From the NCBI RefSeq assembly GCF_008121495.1, contig NZ_CP043051.1:3057001-3121000 (forward strand): 64,000 bases of DNA, in the 5' to 3' direction. Position 1 is the stretch's first letter. Each line of letters starts with the position of its first letter. The position numbers were made by a program, and so were the translations under genes. Under the pieces are notes generated by a model. That model was not told the DNA's origin and did not search any database. It was given only the letters and a program-made list of their open reading frames with translations. This document shows, in pieces, positions 15,653 through 24,669 of the stretch. Origin of the DNA: Mediterraneibacter gnavus ATCC 29149. Lineage in GTDB: Bacteria > Bacillota > Clostridia > Lachnospirales > Lachnospiraceae.

Positions 15653-17137
15653 ATGTTGGAGAAGAAACAAACGAAGAAGATAGAAGAGATTTTAACTGAA
15701 ATCGATCTGGAACAGCCGGCTCCGGCAGAGGAACCTATGCGCCAGTATTATTTTATGGAAAAAGCACGTCGTCTTGTCAAGACCCAGGCGGAAACCCTGG
15801 GACGTCCGCTGACCTTTCATGTAACAACATTTGGCTGCCAGATGAACGCAAGGGATTCGGAGAAGCTGACCGGAATTCTGGAGCAGATTGGATATGTGGA
15901 AGAGGAAGAAGAGAATCAGGCAGATTTCGTAATCTACAATACCTGTACGGTGCGTGAAAATGCCAATCAGAAGGTATATGGACATTTGGGACAGCTCAAC
16001 CGTGTGAAAAAGAAAAATCCGCATATGCTGATCGGACTCTGCGGATGTATGATGCAGGAGCCGGAAGTAGTCGAGAAGTTAAAGAAAAGCTATCGGTTTG
16101 TGGATCTGATCTTCGGAACGCACAATATTTTTAAATTCGCAGAGCTGGTTGCCACAAGACTGGAATCTGATCGGATGGTGATCGATATTTGGAAGGACAC
16201 AGACAAGATCGTAGAAGATCTTCCGAGTGAGCGGAAGTTCTCATTCAAATCAGGGGTCAATATCATGTTTGGATGCAACAATTTCTGCAGCTACTGTATC
16301 GTGCCGTATGTGCGCGGACGGGAGCGCAGCCGGAATCCGAAAGATATTATCCGGGAGATCGAGAGCCTGGTTGCAGACGGAGTGGTGGAAGTGATGCTTC
16401 TGGGACAGAATGTCAATTCTTATGGAAAGACGCTGGAAGAACCGATGACATTTGCACAGCTTTTACAGGAAATCGAGAAAATCGAAGGACTGGAGCGTAT
16501 CCGTTTTATGACCTCCCATCCGAAGGATCTCTCCGATGAATTGATCGAGGTGATGGCGCAGTCCCAAAAAATCTGCAAGCATCTGCATCTTCCGGTGCAG
16601 TCCGGAAGCACGCGGATCCTGGAAAAGATGAACCGGCGCTATACAAAGGAACACTATCTTGGACTGGTGGAGAAGATCAAAGCAGCAGTTCCGGATATTT
16701 CCCTGACAACGGATATCATTGTCGGATTTCCGGGAGAGACAGAAGAAGATTTTCAGGAGACGCTGGATGTGGTGCGAAAGGTTCGCTATGACAGCGCATT
16801 TACCTTTATTTATTCAAAACGGACCGGAACTCCGGCAGCAGTGCTGGAGGAACAGGTTCCGGAAGAGATTGTCAAAGACCGCTTTGACCGTCTGTTAAAA
16901 GAAGTACAGAGTATTTCCGCCGAAGTGTGCAGTGTGCATACCAAAACGGTACAGCGTGTGCTTGTAGAGTCAGTCAATGATCATGATGATTCACTTGTGA
17001 CAGGAAGAATGAGCAATAATCTCCTGGTTCATTTCCCGGGAGAGAAAGATCTGGTTGGAAAACTGGTGGATGTCCGTCTTGATACTTGCAAAGGATTTTA
17101 TTATCTCGGTGAAATGGTAGCATCCATCCGGGTATAA
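15653..17137 (+). CDS. miaB: tRNA-2-methylthio-N6-dimethylallyladenosine synthase
   Basis: 494 residues, a little longer than usual because of a roughly 60-residue N-terminal extension. The UPF0004 domain begins at TFGCQMNARDSE and holds the three cysteines of the auxiliary cluster. The radical SAM motif is CNNFCSYC (CxxxCxxC), and the C-terminal part is a TRAM domain. The enzyme adds a methylthio group to i6A37 of tRNAs, downstream of MiaA, whose gene is 5 kb away in this window. It has its own promoter and a hairpin terminator. Confidence 0.95.
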   Translation: MLEKKQTKKIEEILTEIDLEQPAPAEEPMRQYYFMEKARRLVKTQAETLGRPLTFHVTTFGCQMNARDSEKLTGILEQIGYVEEEEENQADFVIYNTCTVRENANQKVYGHLGQLNRVKKKNPHMLIGLCGCMMQEPEVVEKLKKSYRFVDLIFGTHNIFKFAELVATRLESDRMVIDIWKDTDKIVEDLPSERKFSFKSGVNIMFGCNNFCSYCIVPYVRGRERSRNPKDIIREIESLVADGVVEVMLLGQNVNSYGKTLEEPMTFAQLLQEIEKIEGLERIRFMTSHPKDLSDELIEVMAQSQKICKHLHLPVQSGSTRILEKMNRRYTKEHYLGLVEKIKAAVPDISLTTDIIVGFPGETEEDFQETLDVVRKVRYDSAFTFIYSKRTGTPAAVLEEQVPEEIVKDRFDRLLKEVQSISAEVCSVHTKTVQRVLVESVNDHDDSLVTGRMSNNLLVHFPGEKDLVGKLVDVRLDTCKGFYYLGEMVASIRV

Positions 17138-17143
17138 TCTGGC

Positions 17144-17204
17144 AAAAAACGCCCAAACTATCTGTATGAGTCGAAAAGACCTGCAGACAGGGAGGGCGCT
17201 TTTT
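17144..17204 (+). terminator. miaB terminator overlapping the next gene's ribosome site
   Basis: AAAAAACGCCC (17144-17154) pairs with GGGCG and TTTTT at 17194-17204, with inner stems CTGT/ACAG and GTC/GAC. The 3' arm contains the GGGAGGG SD (17190-17196) of the membrane protein that starts at 17205, and the T-run touches its start codon. It may work as an attenuator rather than a simple terminator. Confidence 0.65.
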
Positions 17205-17621
17205 GTGAAAAAATGGAGCGAAAATTTATTTTTATGGGCTTTGGGAGGCAGTCTTTATTATGGATTTGAAGTTTTCTTCCGGGGATTTTCTCACTGGAGT
17301 ATGTTCGTGCTTGGAGGAATCTGTCTTTTATTTTGTGCCAAACAGGGACTTTGGACCGGATGGAGGGAGCCGTTATGGAAACAGGTGCTCTGGTGTACAA
17401 TCTTTGTGACAGCAGCGGAATTTATCACGGGAATGATCGTGAATCAGTGGCTTGGATGGAATGTATGGGATTATACAGGAAGAAAATGGCAGCTGTTCGG
17501 TCAGATCTGTCTGCCGTTTACCATTATTTTTTCCGCACTGTGCGTGATCGGCATTCTGCTCTCCGGGTATCTTCTTTATTGGTTATACGGGGAAGAAAAA
17601 CCACATTTTCACGTGCTTTAG
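17205..17621 (+). CDS. Small polytopic membrane protein (putative ABC-transporter type IV / CmpB-like family)
   Basis: 138 residues with four to five membrane segments. The WNVWDYTGRKWQLFGQICLPF stretch is the hallmark of the family annotated as putative ABC transporter permease (CmpB-like), found widely in Lachnospiraceae; no ATPase partner is adjacent, so a transport role is unproven. The GTG at 17205 is chosen because GGGAGGG ends 8 bases upstream; an ATG at 17166 would sit inside the terminator stem with no SD. Expression should depend on read-through of that hairpin. Confidence 0.7.
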   Translation: MKKWSENLFLWALGGSLYYGFEVFFRGFSHWSMFVLGGICLLFCAKQGLWTGWREPLWKQVLWCTIFVTAAEFITGMIVNQWLGWNVWDYTGRKWQLFGQICLPFTIIFSALCVIGILLSGYLLYWLYGEEKPHFHVL

Positions 17622-17656
17622 GAAGTTGGAAGGCGGACAAAATTGGATCTGGTACA

Positions 17657-17685
17657 TTGAACTGAATTTCCAAAGATGCTATAAT
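17657..17685 (+). promoter_or_regulatory. mutS promoter
   Basis: TTGAAC (17657-17662), 17 bases, TATAAT (17680-17685). The -10 overlaps an in-frame ATG (17684) that would otherwise extend mutS, showing that the true start is downstream. Confidence 0.75.
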
Positions 17686-17719
17686 GGCAAAGAAAAAAAT
17701 ACACAAAGGAGAAAAACGT

Positions 17720-20371
17720 GTGGCAGAATTAACACCAATGATGCAGCAGTATATCGAGACAAAAAAACAGTATCAGGACTGCATCTTATTTTATAGATTA
17801 GGCGATTTTTATGAAATGTTTTTTGAGGATGCCCTGACTGCATCCAGGGAACTGGAGATTACACTGACCGGAAAAAACTGCGGGCAGGAAGAAAAAGCTC
17901 CCATGTGCGGAGTTCCATATCATGCAGTGGAAGGATATCTGAACAAGCTGGTGTCTAAAGGGTATAAAGTGGCGATCTGCGAACAGGTGGAAGATCCAAA
18001 ACAGGCGAAAGGAATCGTAAAGCGTGAGGTTGTACGGATCGTGACACCGGGGACAAATCTGGACACCCAGGCACTGGATGAGACAAAGAACAATTATATC
18101 ATGTGTATTGTCTACATTGCAGACCGGTATGGGCTTTCCATCGCGGATGTAACGACCGGAGATTATTTTGTAACAGAGCTGGAGGAAAGTGCAAAGCTTT
18201 TGGATGAGATCTATCGTTTTATGCCGTCTGAGATCATCTGTAACGAGTCTTATTATATGAGCGGCATGGATCTGGATGATTTAAAAGACCGCCTGGGAAT
18301 TACAATCTACTCTCTGGATTCGTGGTATTTTGATGATGCGGTCTGCAGACAGAAACTGCTGGAGCATTTCAAAGTAGCATCTTTTGCCGGGCTTGGGCTC
18401 GAAGATTATGACTGTGGGATCATCAGTGCCGGGGCGCTTCTGCAGTATTTATACGAAACTCAGAAAAATTCCCTGGCTCAGCTGACACATATTACGGCAT
18501 ATACGACAGGAAAATATATGATGCTGGACAGTTCCACAAGAAGAAACCTGGAACTGTGTGAAACACTGCGCGAAAAGCAGAAGAGAGGCTCTCTTCTCTG
18601 GGTGCTTGATAAGACAAAAACAGCAATGGGTGCGCGTATGCTGCGAAAGTACGTGGAGCAGCCGCTGATTGAGAAAAAAGAAATCCTTCGGCGGCTGGAT
18701 GCTGTGGAGGAATTGAAAGAGCAGGCGATCTGCAGAGAAGAGATCCGGGAATATCTCTCACCGGTTTACGATCTGGAGCGTCTGGTGACGAAGATTACAT
18801 ATGGTTCTGCGAACCCGAGGGATCTGACTGCATTTGGAAGCTCTCTGACGATGCTTCCGCCGATCTGCTGTATTATGGAGGATCTGCGTGCCCCTCTTTT
18901 GGAGGAGATAAAAGAAGAACTGGATCCGCTGGAGGATATTTCTGCGCTGATCAAAGAAGCGATTGCAGAAGAGCCGCCTCTTGCGATGAAAGAAGGCGGG
19001 ATTATCCGGGATGGCTATAGCGAAGAGGTGGATACTCTGCGCCGCGCAAAATCAGAAGGAAAGGACTGGCTTGCAAAGCTGGAATCAGAAGAACGGGAAA
19101 AGACCGGGATCAAAAATCTGAAGATCAAGTACAACAAAGTGTTTGGATATTATCTGGAAGTGACGAATTCATTTAAGGATATGGTTCCGGATTATTATAC
19201 GAGGAAACAGACACTTGCCAACGCAGAGCGTTACATTATCCCGGAATTAAAAGAACTGGAAGATACCATTCTTGGTGCAGAAGACAAACTGTATGCGCTG
19301 GAATATGAGATTTATTGTGATGTCCGCAATCAGATCGCTGCCCAGGTGGAGCGCATCCAGACGACTGCGAAAGCGATCGCAAAAGTGGATGTGTTTGCAT
19401 CGCTTGCTCTGGTGGCAGAACGCAGCAATTATGTGCGTCCGAAGATCAATGAACAAGGTGTGATCGATATCAAGGACGGACGGCATCCTGTGGTGGAAAA
19501 GATGATCCCAAACGATATGTTTATCAGCAACGATACCTATCTGGATGATAAAAAACAGCGGATTTCCATTATCACGGGACCGAATATGGCTGGAAAGTCT
19601 ACGTATATGAGACAGGCGGCGCTGATCGTTTTAATGGCACAGCTTGGATCTTTTGTTCCGGCATCCAGTGCTAATATCGGTCTGGTGGATCGCATTTTCA
19701 CCCGTGTGGGGGCATCCGATGATCTGGCATCCGGACAGAGTACCTTTATGGTAGAGATGACAGAGGTTGCCAATATTCTCAGAAATGCCACATCTAAGAG
19801 CCTTCTGATCCTGGATGAGATCGGAAGAGGAACCAGTACCTTTGACGGATTGTCCATTGCCTGGGCAGTCGTGGAGTATATCAGCGACAACAAACTGCTT
19901 GGTGCGAAGACACTTTTTGCGACACACTACCATGAGCTGACAGAGCTGGAGGGCAAGATTCACAATGTCAACAATTACTGTATTGCGGTAAAGGAAAAGG
20001 GAGACGATATTGTGTTCCTTCGCAAGATCGTAAAAGGCGGAGCGGATAAGAGCTATGGAATCCAGGTGGCAAAGCTGGCGGGAGTTCCGGATGTTGTGAT
20101 CACACGCGCAAAAGAGATCGTGGAAGAGCTGAGTGATGAGGATATTACGACCAGAGTCAGTGAGATCGCATCCAGAGAAAAAGAGCAGAAGAAAAAACAG
20201 AAGACGAAAAAATATGACGAGGTGGATATGGCGCAGATGTCATTGTTTGATACGGTAAAAGACGATGACGTTCTGGAAGAATTAAAGAGCATTGATGTGG
20301 GAAATCTGACGCCTGTCGATGCACTCAATACCATTTATCGTCTGCAGAATAAACTAAAGAACCGCTGGTAG
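17720..20371 (+). CDS. mutS: DNA mismatch recognition ATPase MutS
   Basis: 883 residues. The mismatch-reading motif FYRLGDFYEMFFEDA (Phe and Glu of the F-x-E wedge) is near the N-terminus; Walker A GPNMAGKST, Walker B LLILDEIGRGTST and FATHYHELTEL (H-loop) lie in the C-terminal ATPase, and a dimerisation tail follows a Lys/Gln-rich linker. The start is set at GTG 17720, 8 bases after AAAGGAG, because the upstream ATG falls within the -10 box. MutS finds mismatches and recruits MutL, encoded next, 19 bases downstream. Confidence 0.96.
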   Translation: MAELTPMMQQYIETKKQYQDCILFYRLGDFYEMFFEDALTASRELEITLTGKNCGQEEKAPMCGVPYHAVEGYLNKLVSKGYKVAICEQVEDPKQAKGIVKREVVRIVTPGTNLDTQALDETKNNYIMCIVYIADRYGLSIADVTTGDYFVTELEESAKLLDEIYRFMPSEIICNESYYMSGMDLDDLKDRLGITIYSLDSWYFDDAVCRQKLLEHFKVASFAGLGLEDYDCGIISAGALLQYLYETQKNSLAQLTHITAYTTGKYMMLDSSTRRNLELCETLREKQKRGSLLWVLDKTKTAMGARMLRKYVEQPLIEKKEILRRLDAVEELKEQAICREEIREYLSPVYDLERLVTKITYGSANPRDLTAFGSSLTMLPPICCIMEDLRAPLLEEIKEELDPLEDISALIKEAIAEEPPLAMKEGGIIRDGYSEEVDTLRRAKSEGKDWLAKLESEEREKTGIKNLKIKYNKVFGYYLEVTNSFKDMVPDYYTRKQTLANAERYIIPELKELEDTILGAEDKLYALEYEIYCDVRNQIAAQVERIQTTAKAIAKVDVFASLALVAERSNYVRPKINEQGVIDIKDGRHPVVEKMIPNDMFISNDTYLDDKKQRISIITGPNMAGKSTYMRQAALIVLMAQLGSFVPASSANIGLVDRIFTRVGASDDLASGQSTFMVEMTEVANILRNATSKSLLILDEIGRGTSTFDGLSIAWAVVEYISDNKLLGAKTLFATHYHELTELEGKIHNVNNYCIAVKEKGDDIVFLRKIVKGGADKSYGIQVAKLAGVPDVVITRAKEIVEELSDEDITTRVSEIASREKEQKKKQKTKKYDEVDMAQMSLFDTVKDDDVLEELKSIDVGNLTPVDALNTIYRLQNKLKNRW

Positions 20372-20390
20372 AAAGTAAAGGAGAACACAG

Positions 20391-22385
20391 ATGCCGCAGA
20401 TTCAGGTTTTAGATCAGATTACAATAGATAAGATCGCCGCAGGTGAAGTGATTGAGCGGCCGGCGTCGATCGTCAAAGAACTCGTAGAAAATTCCATTGA
20501 TGCAAAAGCTGCCTCCGTTACCGTGGAGATTCAGGATGGAGGGATTTCTTTGATCCGCGTCACGGACAATGGAAGCGGGATTGAACGGGAAGATATCCGC
20601 AATGCATTTTTGCGTCATTCCACGAGCAAGATCCGCAAAGTGGAAGATCTGGCACATATTGCATCACTCGGATTTCGGGGAGAAGCACTTTCCAGTATCT
20701 CTGCGGTGACCAGGACGGAGCTGATCACCAAGACGAAGGAGGATACATTTGGAACCCGCTATGTGATCGAAGGCGGAGTGGAGCAGAGTCTGGAGGATGC
20801 CGGGGCACCGGACGGGACGACCTTCCTTGTGCGGCAGTTGTTTTATAATGTGCCTGCCAGACGGAAGTTTCTAAAAACACCGATGACAGAGGCCGGGCAT
20901 GTACAGGATCTGCTCATGCGCCTTGCACTTTCTCACCCGGAGGTTGCATTTACTTTTATCAATAACGGACAGACAAAAATGCGGACATCTGGAAATGGAA
21001 AATTAAAGGATGTAATCTACAGCATTTACGGGAGAGAGGCCGCGGCAAATCTGATCGAACTGGATTATTCCATGGATGGTCTGGTGATGAAAGGATATCT
21101 TGGAAAACCGGTGATCACCAGAGGAAACCGGAATTTTGAAAATTATTTTGTAAACGGGCGGTATGTGAAAAATGCGATGCTCTCCAAAGCAATCGAAGAT
21201 GCATACAAGGACTTTCTCATGCAGCACAAGTTTCCGTTCGTAGTCATCCACTTTCAGGTGGATGGTGAGAAAATCGATGTAAATGTGCATCCGACCAAAA
21301 TGGAAATGCGGTTTCAGAGGCAGCAGGATGTCTATAATATTGTGTATGAGGGGGTTCATAGAACCCTTCTGGAGCCGGAACTCATTCCTCAGGTGGAGGC
21401 GCCGGCTCCAAAAGTAATTTCACAGCCAAAGAGCGAAAGTCCGTTTTTATTAAAGCCCAAAACAGCACCGCAGCCAATGGAGAAAAAGCCAGAAGAAAAA
21501 GAAGAGCCCCATGACGAAGCATATTTCATGAAGAAGATGAAGGAGAGAGTGCTTTCCTATCATCAGCGCAATTCTTCGGCAGAAGTCGCAAAAAAAGAGC
21601 AGATCTTCCGGCCGCAGGCTCAGGCGGAGAGAATCAAAGATGCACTTGCCCGTGCAAAGGAAGTGGAGAAGCAGCCGCAAAAGCAGGCAGAAGAACAGCC
21701 GGAATTGATCCGGGAAACACCTGTCTATGAAACGAAGCCTGTAACAGAAGAAAAAGCAGAGCAGTTAAATTTGTTTGAGGAGCATCTTCTGAAACGGGAG
21801 AAGAAAGCAGAGTACAAGCTGATCGGGCAGGTATTTGAGACATACTGGCTGGTGGAATTTGAGAACAGTCTGTATATCATTGATCAACATGCTGCTCATG
21901 AGCGGGTGTTATATGAACGCACGTTAAAAGAGATGAAGAACAGAGAATTTACCGCTCAGTATTTAAGTCCGCCGATCATCCTGAGCCTGTCTATGCAGGA
22001 GGCGCAGGTGCTGAATGAAAATATGGACCGGTTTACAAGGATCGGATTTGAGATCGAACCGTTTGGCGGAGAGGAATATGCAGTGCGCGCCATTCCGGAC
22101 AATTTGTTTGGAATCGCCAAAAAAGAGCTGCTGTTGGAAATGCTGGACGATCTGACAGATGGGATCAGCACCTCCATGACACCGGAGCTTATTGATGAGA
22201 AAGTGGCATCTATGTCATGTAAAGCAGCGGTGAAAGGCAATAACCGGCTTTCCGCGCAGGAGGCGGACGCACTGATCGGGGAACTGTTATTGCTGGAGAA
22301 TCCATATCACTGCCCGCATGGACGTCCGACGATCATCGCAATGACACAGCGGGAACTGGAAAAGAAATTTAAGAGGATTGTATAG
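20391..22385 (+). CDS. mutL: DNA mismatch repair protein MutL
   Basis: 664 residues. The GHKL ATPase motifs are clear: ELVENSIDAKA, VTDNGSGI, FRGEALSSIS and the strand with NVHPTKMEMRF. A variable acidic/basic linker follows (about residues 335-470). The C-terminal domain has the endonuclease DQHAAHERVLYE motif, and SMSCKAAVKGNNRLS and CPHGRPT provide the other metal-site residues, so this is a nicking MutL, as expected where MutH is absent. It is co-transcribed with mutS and is directly followed by miaA with no gap. Confidence 0.96.
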   Translation: MPQIQVLDQITIDKIAAGEVIERPASIVKELVENSIDAKAASVTVEIQDGGISLIRVTDNGSGIEREDIRNAFLRHSTSKIRKVEDLAHIASLGFRGEALSSISAVTRTELITKTKEDTFGTRYVIEGGVEQSLEDAGAPDGTTFLVRQLFYNVPARRKFLKTPMTEAGHVQDLLMRLALSHPEVAFTFINNGQTKMRTSGNGKLKDVIYSIYGREAAANLIELDYSMDGLVMKGYLGKPVITRGNRNFENYFVNGRYVKNAMLSKAIEDAYKDFLMQHKFPFVVIHFQVDGEKIDVNVHPTKMEMRFQRQQDVYNIVYEGVHRTLLEPELIPQVEAPAPKVISQPKSESPFLLKPKTAPQPMEKKPEEKEEPHDEAYFMKKMKERVLSYHQRNSSAEVAKKEQIFRPQAQAERIKDALARAKEVEKQPQKQAEEQPELIRETPVYETKPVTEEKAEQLNLFEEHLLKREKKAEYKLIGQVFETYWLVEFENSLYIIDQHAAHERVLYERTLKEMKNREFTAQYLSPPIILSLSMQEAQVLNENMDRFTRIGFEIEPFGGEEYAVRAIPDNLFGIAKKELLLEMLDDLTDGISTSMTPELIDEKVASMSCKAAVKGNNRLSAQEADALIGELLLLENPYHCPHGRPTIIAMTQRELEKKFKRIV

Positions 22386-23354
22386 ATGAAGAAACCATTG
22401 ATTATATTGACCGGTCCTACAGCGGTTGGAAAAACCGCTGCTTCAATCGGACTTGCCAAAGCGATTGGCGGAGAAATCATTTCCGCAGATTCCATGCAGG
22501 TCTACCGGCATATGGATATCGGATCTGCAAAGATTCGGTCAAAAGAGATGCAAGGGATCTCGCACCATCTGATCGATGTGCTGGAGCCGGAGGAAGAGTT
22601 CCATGTGGTGAAATTCCAGCAGATGGCAAAAGAAGCGCTGGATGGGATCTATCAGAGAGGACATATCCCTATTGTTGTAGGTGGAACCGGGTTTTATATC
22701 CAGGCTCTGTTGTATGACATTTCGTTTGAAGACAATGAGGAGGATCATTCCTACCGGAAAGAGCTGGAAGAACTGGCACAGGAAGAAGGTGCAGAAAAGC
22801 TGCATCAGATGCTGCGGCAGGTGGATGAAAAGGCGGCGCTTGAAATTCATGCCAACAATGTAAAACGTGTGATCCGTGCCCTGGAATTCTATCATCAGAC
22901 CGGTGAAAAGATTTCCGAACACAATGCCAAAGAACGGGAAAAAGAATCTGCCTATAATTCTGCCTATTTTGTGTTGAATGATGACCGGGCCAATCTTTAT
23001 GAGCGAATCAACAAAAGAGTGGATGCTATGTTTGAGGAGGGACTTGTAGAAGAAGTTACGGCGCTTCAAGAACGTGGCTATACAAGAGGGATGGTGTCCA
23101 TGCAGGGGCTGGGATACAAAGAGATTTTTGCTTATCTGGACGGGGAATGTACGCTGGAAGAGGCAAAAGAAATTATCAAAAGAGATACCAGACATTTTGC
23201 AAAACGTCAGATCACCTGGTTTAAACGGGAACGGGATGTGATCTGGATCAACAAGCAGGAATATGGATATCAGGAAGAAAAGATACTGGAGAGAATTCTG
23301 AAAGAATTAAAGGTTCAGGAGATCTTTCCACAGAAAGAAGAGGAAATAAAATGA
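22386..23354 (+). CDS. miaA: tRNA dimethylallyltransferase
   Basis: 322 residues. The P-loop GPTAVGKTAAS, then SADSMQVYRHMDIGSAK and GGTGFYIQALL are the substrate and dimethylallyl-diphosphate binding motifs. It prenylates A37 of tRNAs reading UNN codons; MiaB then thiomethylates the product. It starts one base after the mutL stop and overlaps the next gene by ATGA, continuing the mutS operon. Confidence 0.95.
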   Translation: MKKPLIILTGPTAVGKTAASIGLAKAIGGEIISADSMQVYRHMDIGSAKIRSKEMQGISHHLIDVLEPEEEFHVVKFQQMAKEALDGIYQRGHIPIVVGGTGFYIQALLYDISFEDNEEDHSYRKELEELAQEEGAEKLHQMLRQVDEKAALEIHANNVKRVIRALEFYHQTGEKISEHNAKEREKESAYNSAYFVLNDDRANLYERINKRVDAMFEEGLVEEVTALQERGYTRGMVSMQGLGYKEIFAYLDGECTLEEAKEIIKRDTRHFAKRQITWFKRERDVIWINKQEYGYQEEKILERILKELKVQEIFPQKEEEIK

Positions 23355-24652
23355 GAGAGTGTATGACAGAGACGATGTATGAGAAGCTGGGGATTTCGAA
23401 GGAAGTTTACGAGTTTGGACAGACAATAGAGGCGGGATTAAAGGAACGGTTCTCACAGATGGATGAAGTGGCAGAGTACAATCAGTTAAAGGTGCTCCAT
23501 GCCATGCAGGAAAATAAGGTCAGTGAGGGGTGTTTCAACTACGCCAGCGGGTATGGCTACAACGATATGGGAAGAGACACACTGGAGCAGGTATACGCCA
23601 GTACATTCCATACAGAAGCGGCATTGGTTCGTCCGCAGATTACCTGTGGAACGCACGCCCTTGCCCTTGCCCTTGCAGCAAACTTACGTCCGGGAGACGA
23701 ACTGCTCTCGCCGGTGGGAAAACCATATGATACGCTGGAGGAAGTGATCGGGATTCGCCCGTCAAAAGGTTCTCTGGCAGAGTATGGGATCACATACCGT
23801 CAGGTGGAGCTTTTGGAAGACGGTTATTTTGATTATCCTGCAATCAGGGAGGCAATCAATGAGCGGACGAAACTGGTGACGATCCAGCGATCCAAGGGAT
23901 ATCAGACAAGACCAAGCTATTCCGTGGAGAAGATCGGAGAGCTGATCGCCTTTATCAAGGAGATCAAGCCGGATGTGATCTGTATGGTGGACAACTGTTA
24001 TGGAGAATTTGTAGAAAAGATTGAACCAAGTGATGTGGGAGCGGACATGATCGTTGGTTCCCTGATCAAAAATCCTGGAGGCGGTCTGGCGCCGATCGGG
24101 GGCTATATTGCGGGAAGAGAAGATCTGATCGAGAACTGCGGATACCGTCTGACTTCTCCGGGACTCGGAAAAGAGGTGGGAGCATCTCTCGGTGTCATGC
24201 AGTCGTTCTATCAGGGATTTTTCCTGGCGCCGACTGTAGTCAACAGTGCGGTAAAAGGTGCGGTGTTTGCGGCAAATATTTATGAAAGACTGGGATATGG
24301 AGTGATTCCGAACGGAACAGAGTCCAGACATGATATTATCCAGGCCGTGGAGCTTGGCAGTGCAGAGGGTGTGATCGCATTCTGTAAGGGAATTCAGGCG
24401 GCGGCGCCTGTGGACAGCTATGTCAGTCCGGAACCGTGGGCAATGCCGGGATATGACAGTGATGTGATCATGGCGGCAGGTGCGTTCGTGCAGGGTTCTT
24501 CTATTGAATTAAGTGCAGATGGACCGATTAAACCACCGTATGCAGTTTATTTCCAGGGCGGACTGACCTGGCCGCATGCAAAGCTTGGAATTTTAAAATC
24601 ACTGCAGAATATGATCGATGCAGGAGTGATTGAACTGGAACGATTAAAATAA
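23351..24652 (+). CDS. PLP-dependent enzyme, methionine gamma-lyase-like (aluminium resistance family, YnbB)
   Basis: 433 residues. The family signature FNYASGYGYNDMGRDTLEQVYA and the PLP-lysine region TIQRSKGYQTRPS are both present, with the Asp partner in ICMVDNCYGEF. Proteins of this COG4100 family are cystathionine gamma-synthase-like fold-type I enzymes, often encoded beside miaA or hfq in Firmicutes; their physiological substrate is not settled. The start overlaps miaA (ATGA), and the next gene follows after 17 bases. Confidence 0.85.
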   Translation: MRECMTETMYEKLGISKEVYEFGQTIEAGLKERFSQMDEVAEYNQLKVLHAMQENKVSEGCFNYASGYGYNDMGRDTLEQVYASTFHTEAALVRPQITCGTHALALALAANLRPGDELLSPVGKPYDTLEEVIGIRPSKGSLAEYGITYRQVELLEDGYFDYPAIREAINERTKLVTIQRSKGYQTRPSYSVEKIGELIAFIKEIKPDVICMVDNCYGEFVEKIEPSDVGADMIVGSLIKNPGGGLAPIGGYIAGREDLIENCGYRLTSPGLGKEVGASLGVMQSFYQGFFLAPTVVNSAVKGAVFAANIYERLGYGVIPNGTESRHDIIQAVELGSAEGVIAFCKGIQAAAPVDSYVSPEPWAMPGYDSDVIMAAGAFVQGSSIELSADGPIKPPYAVYFQGGLTWPHAKLGILKSLQNMIDAGVIELERLK

Positions 24653-24669
24653 AACCAAAAGGAGAGACC

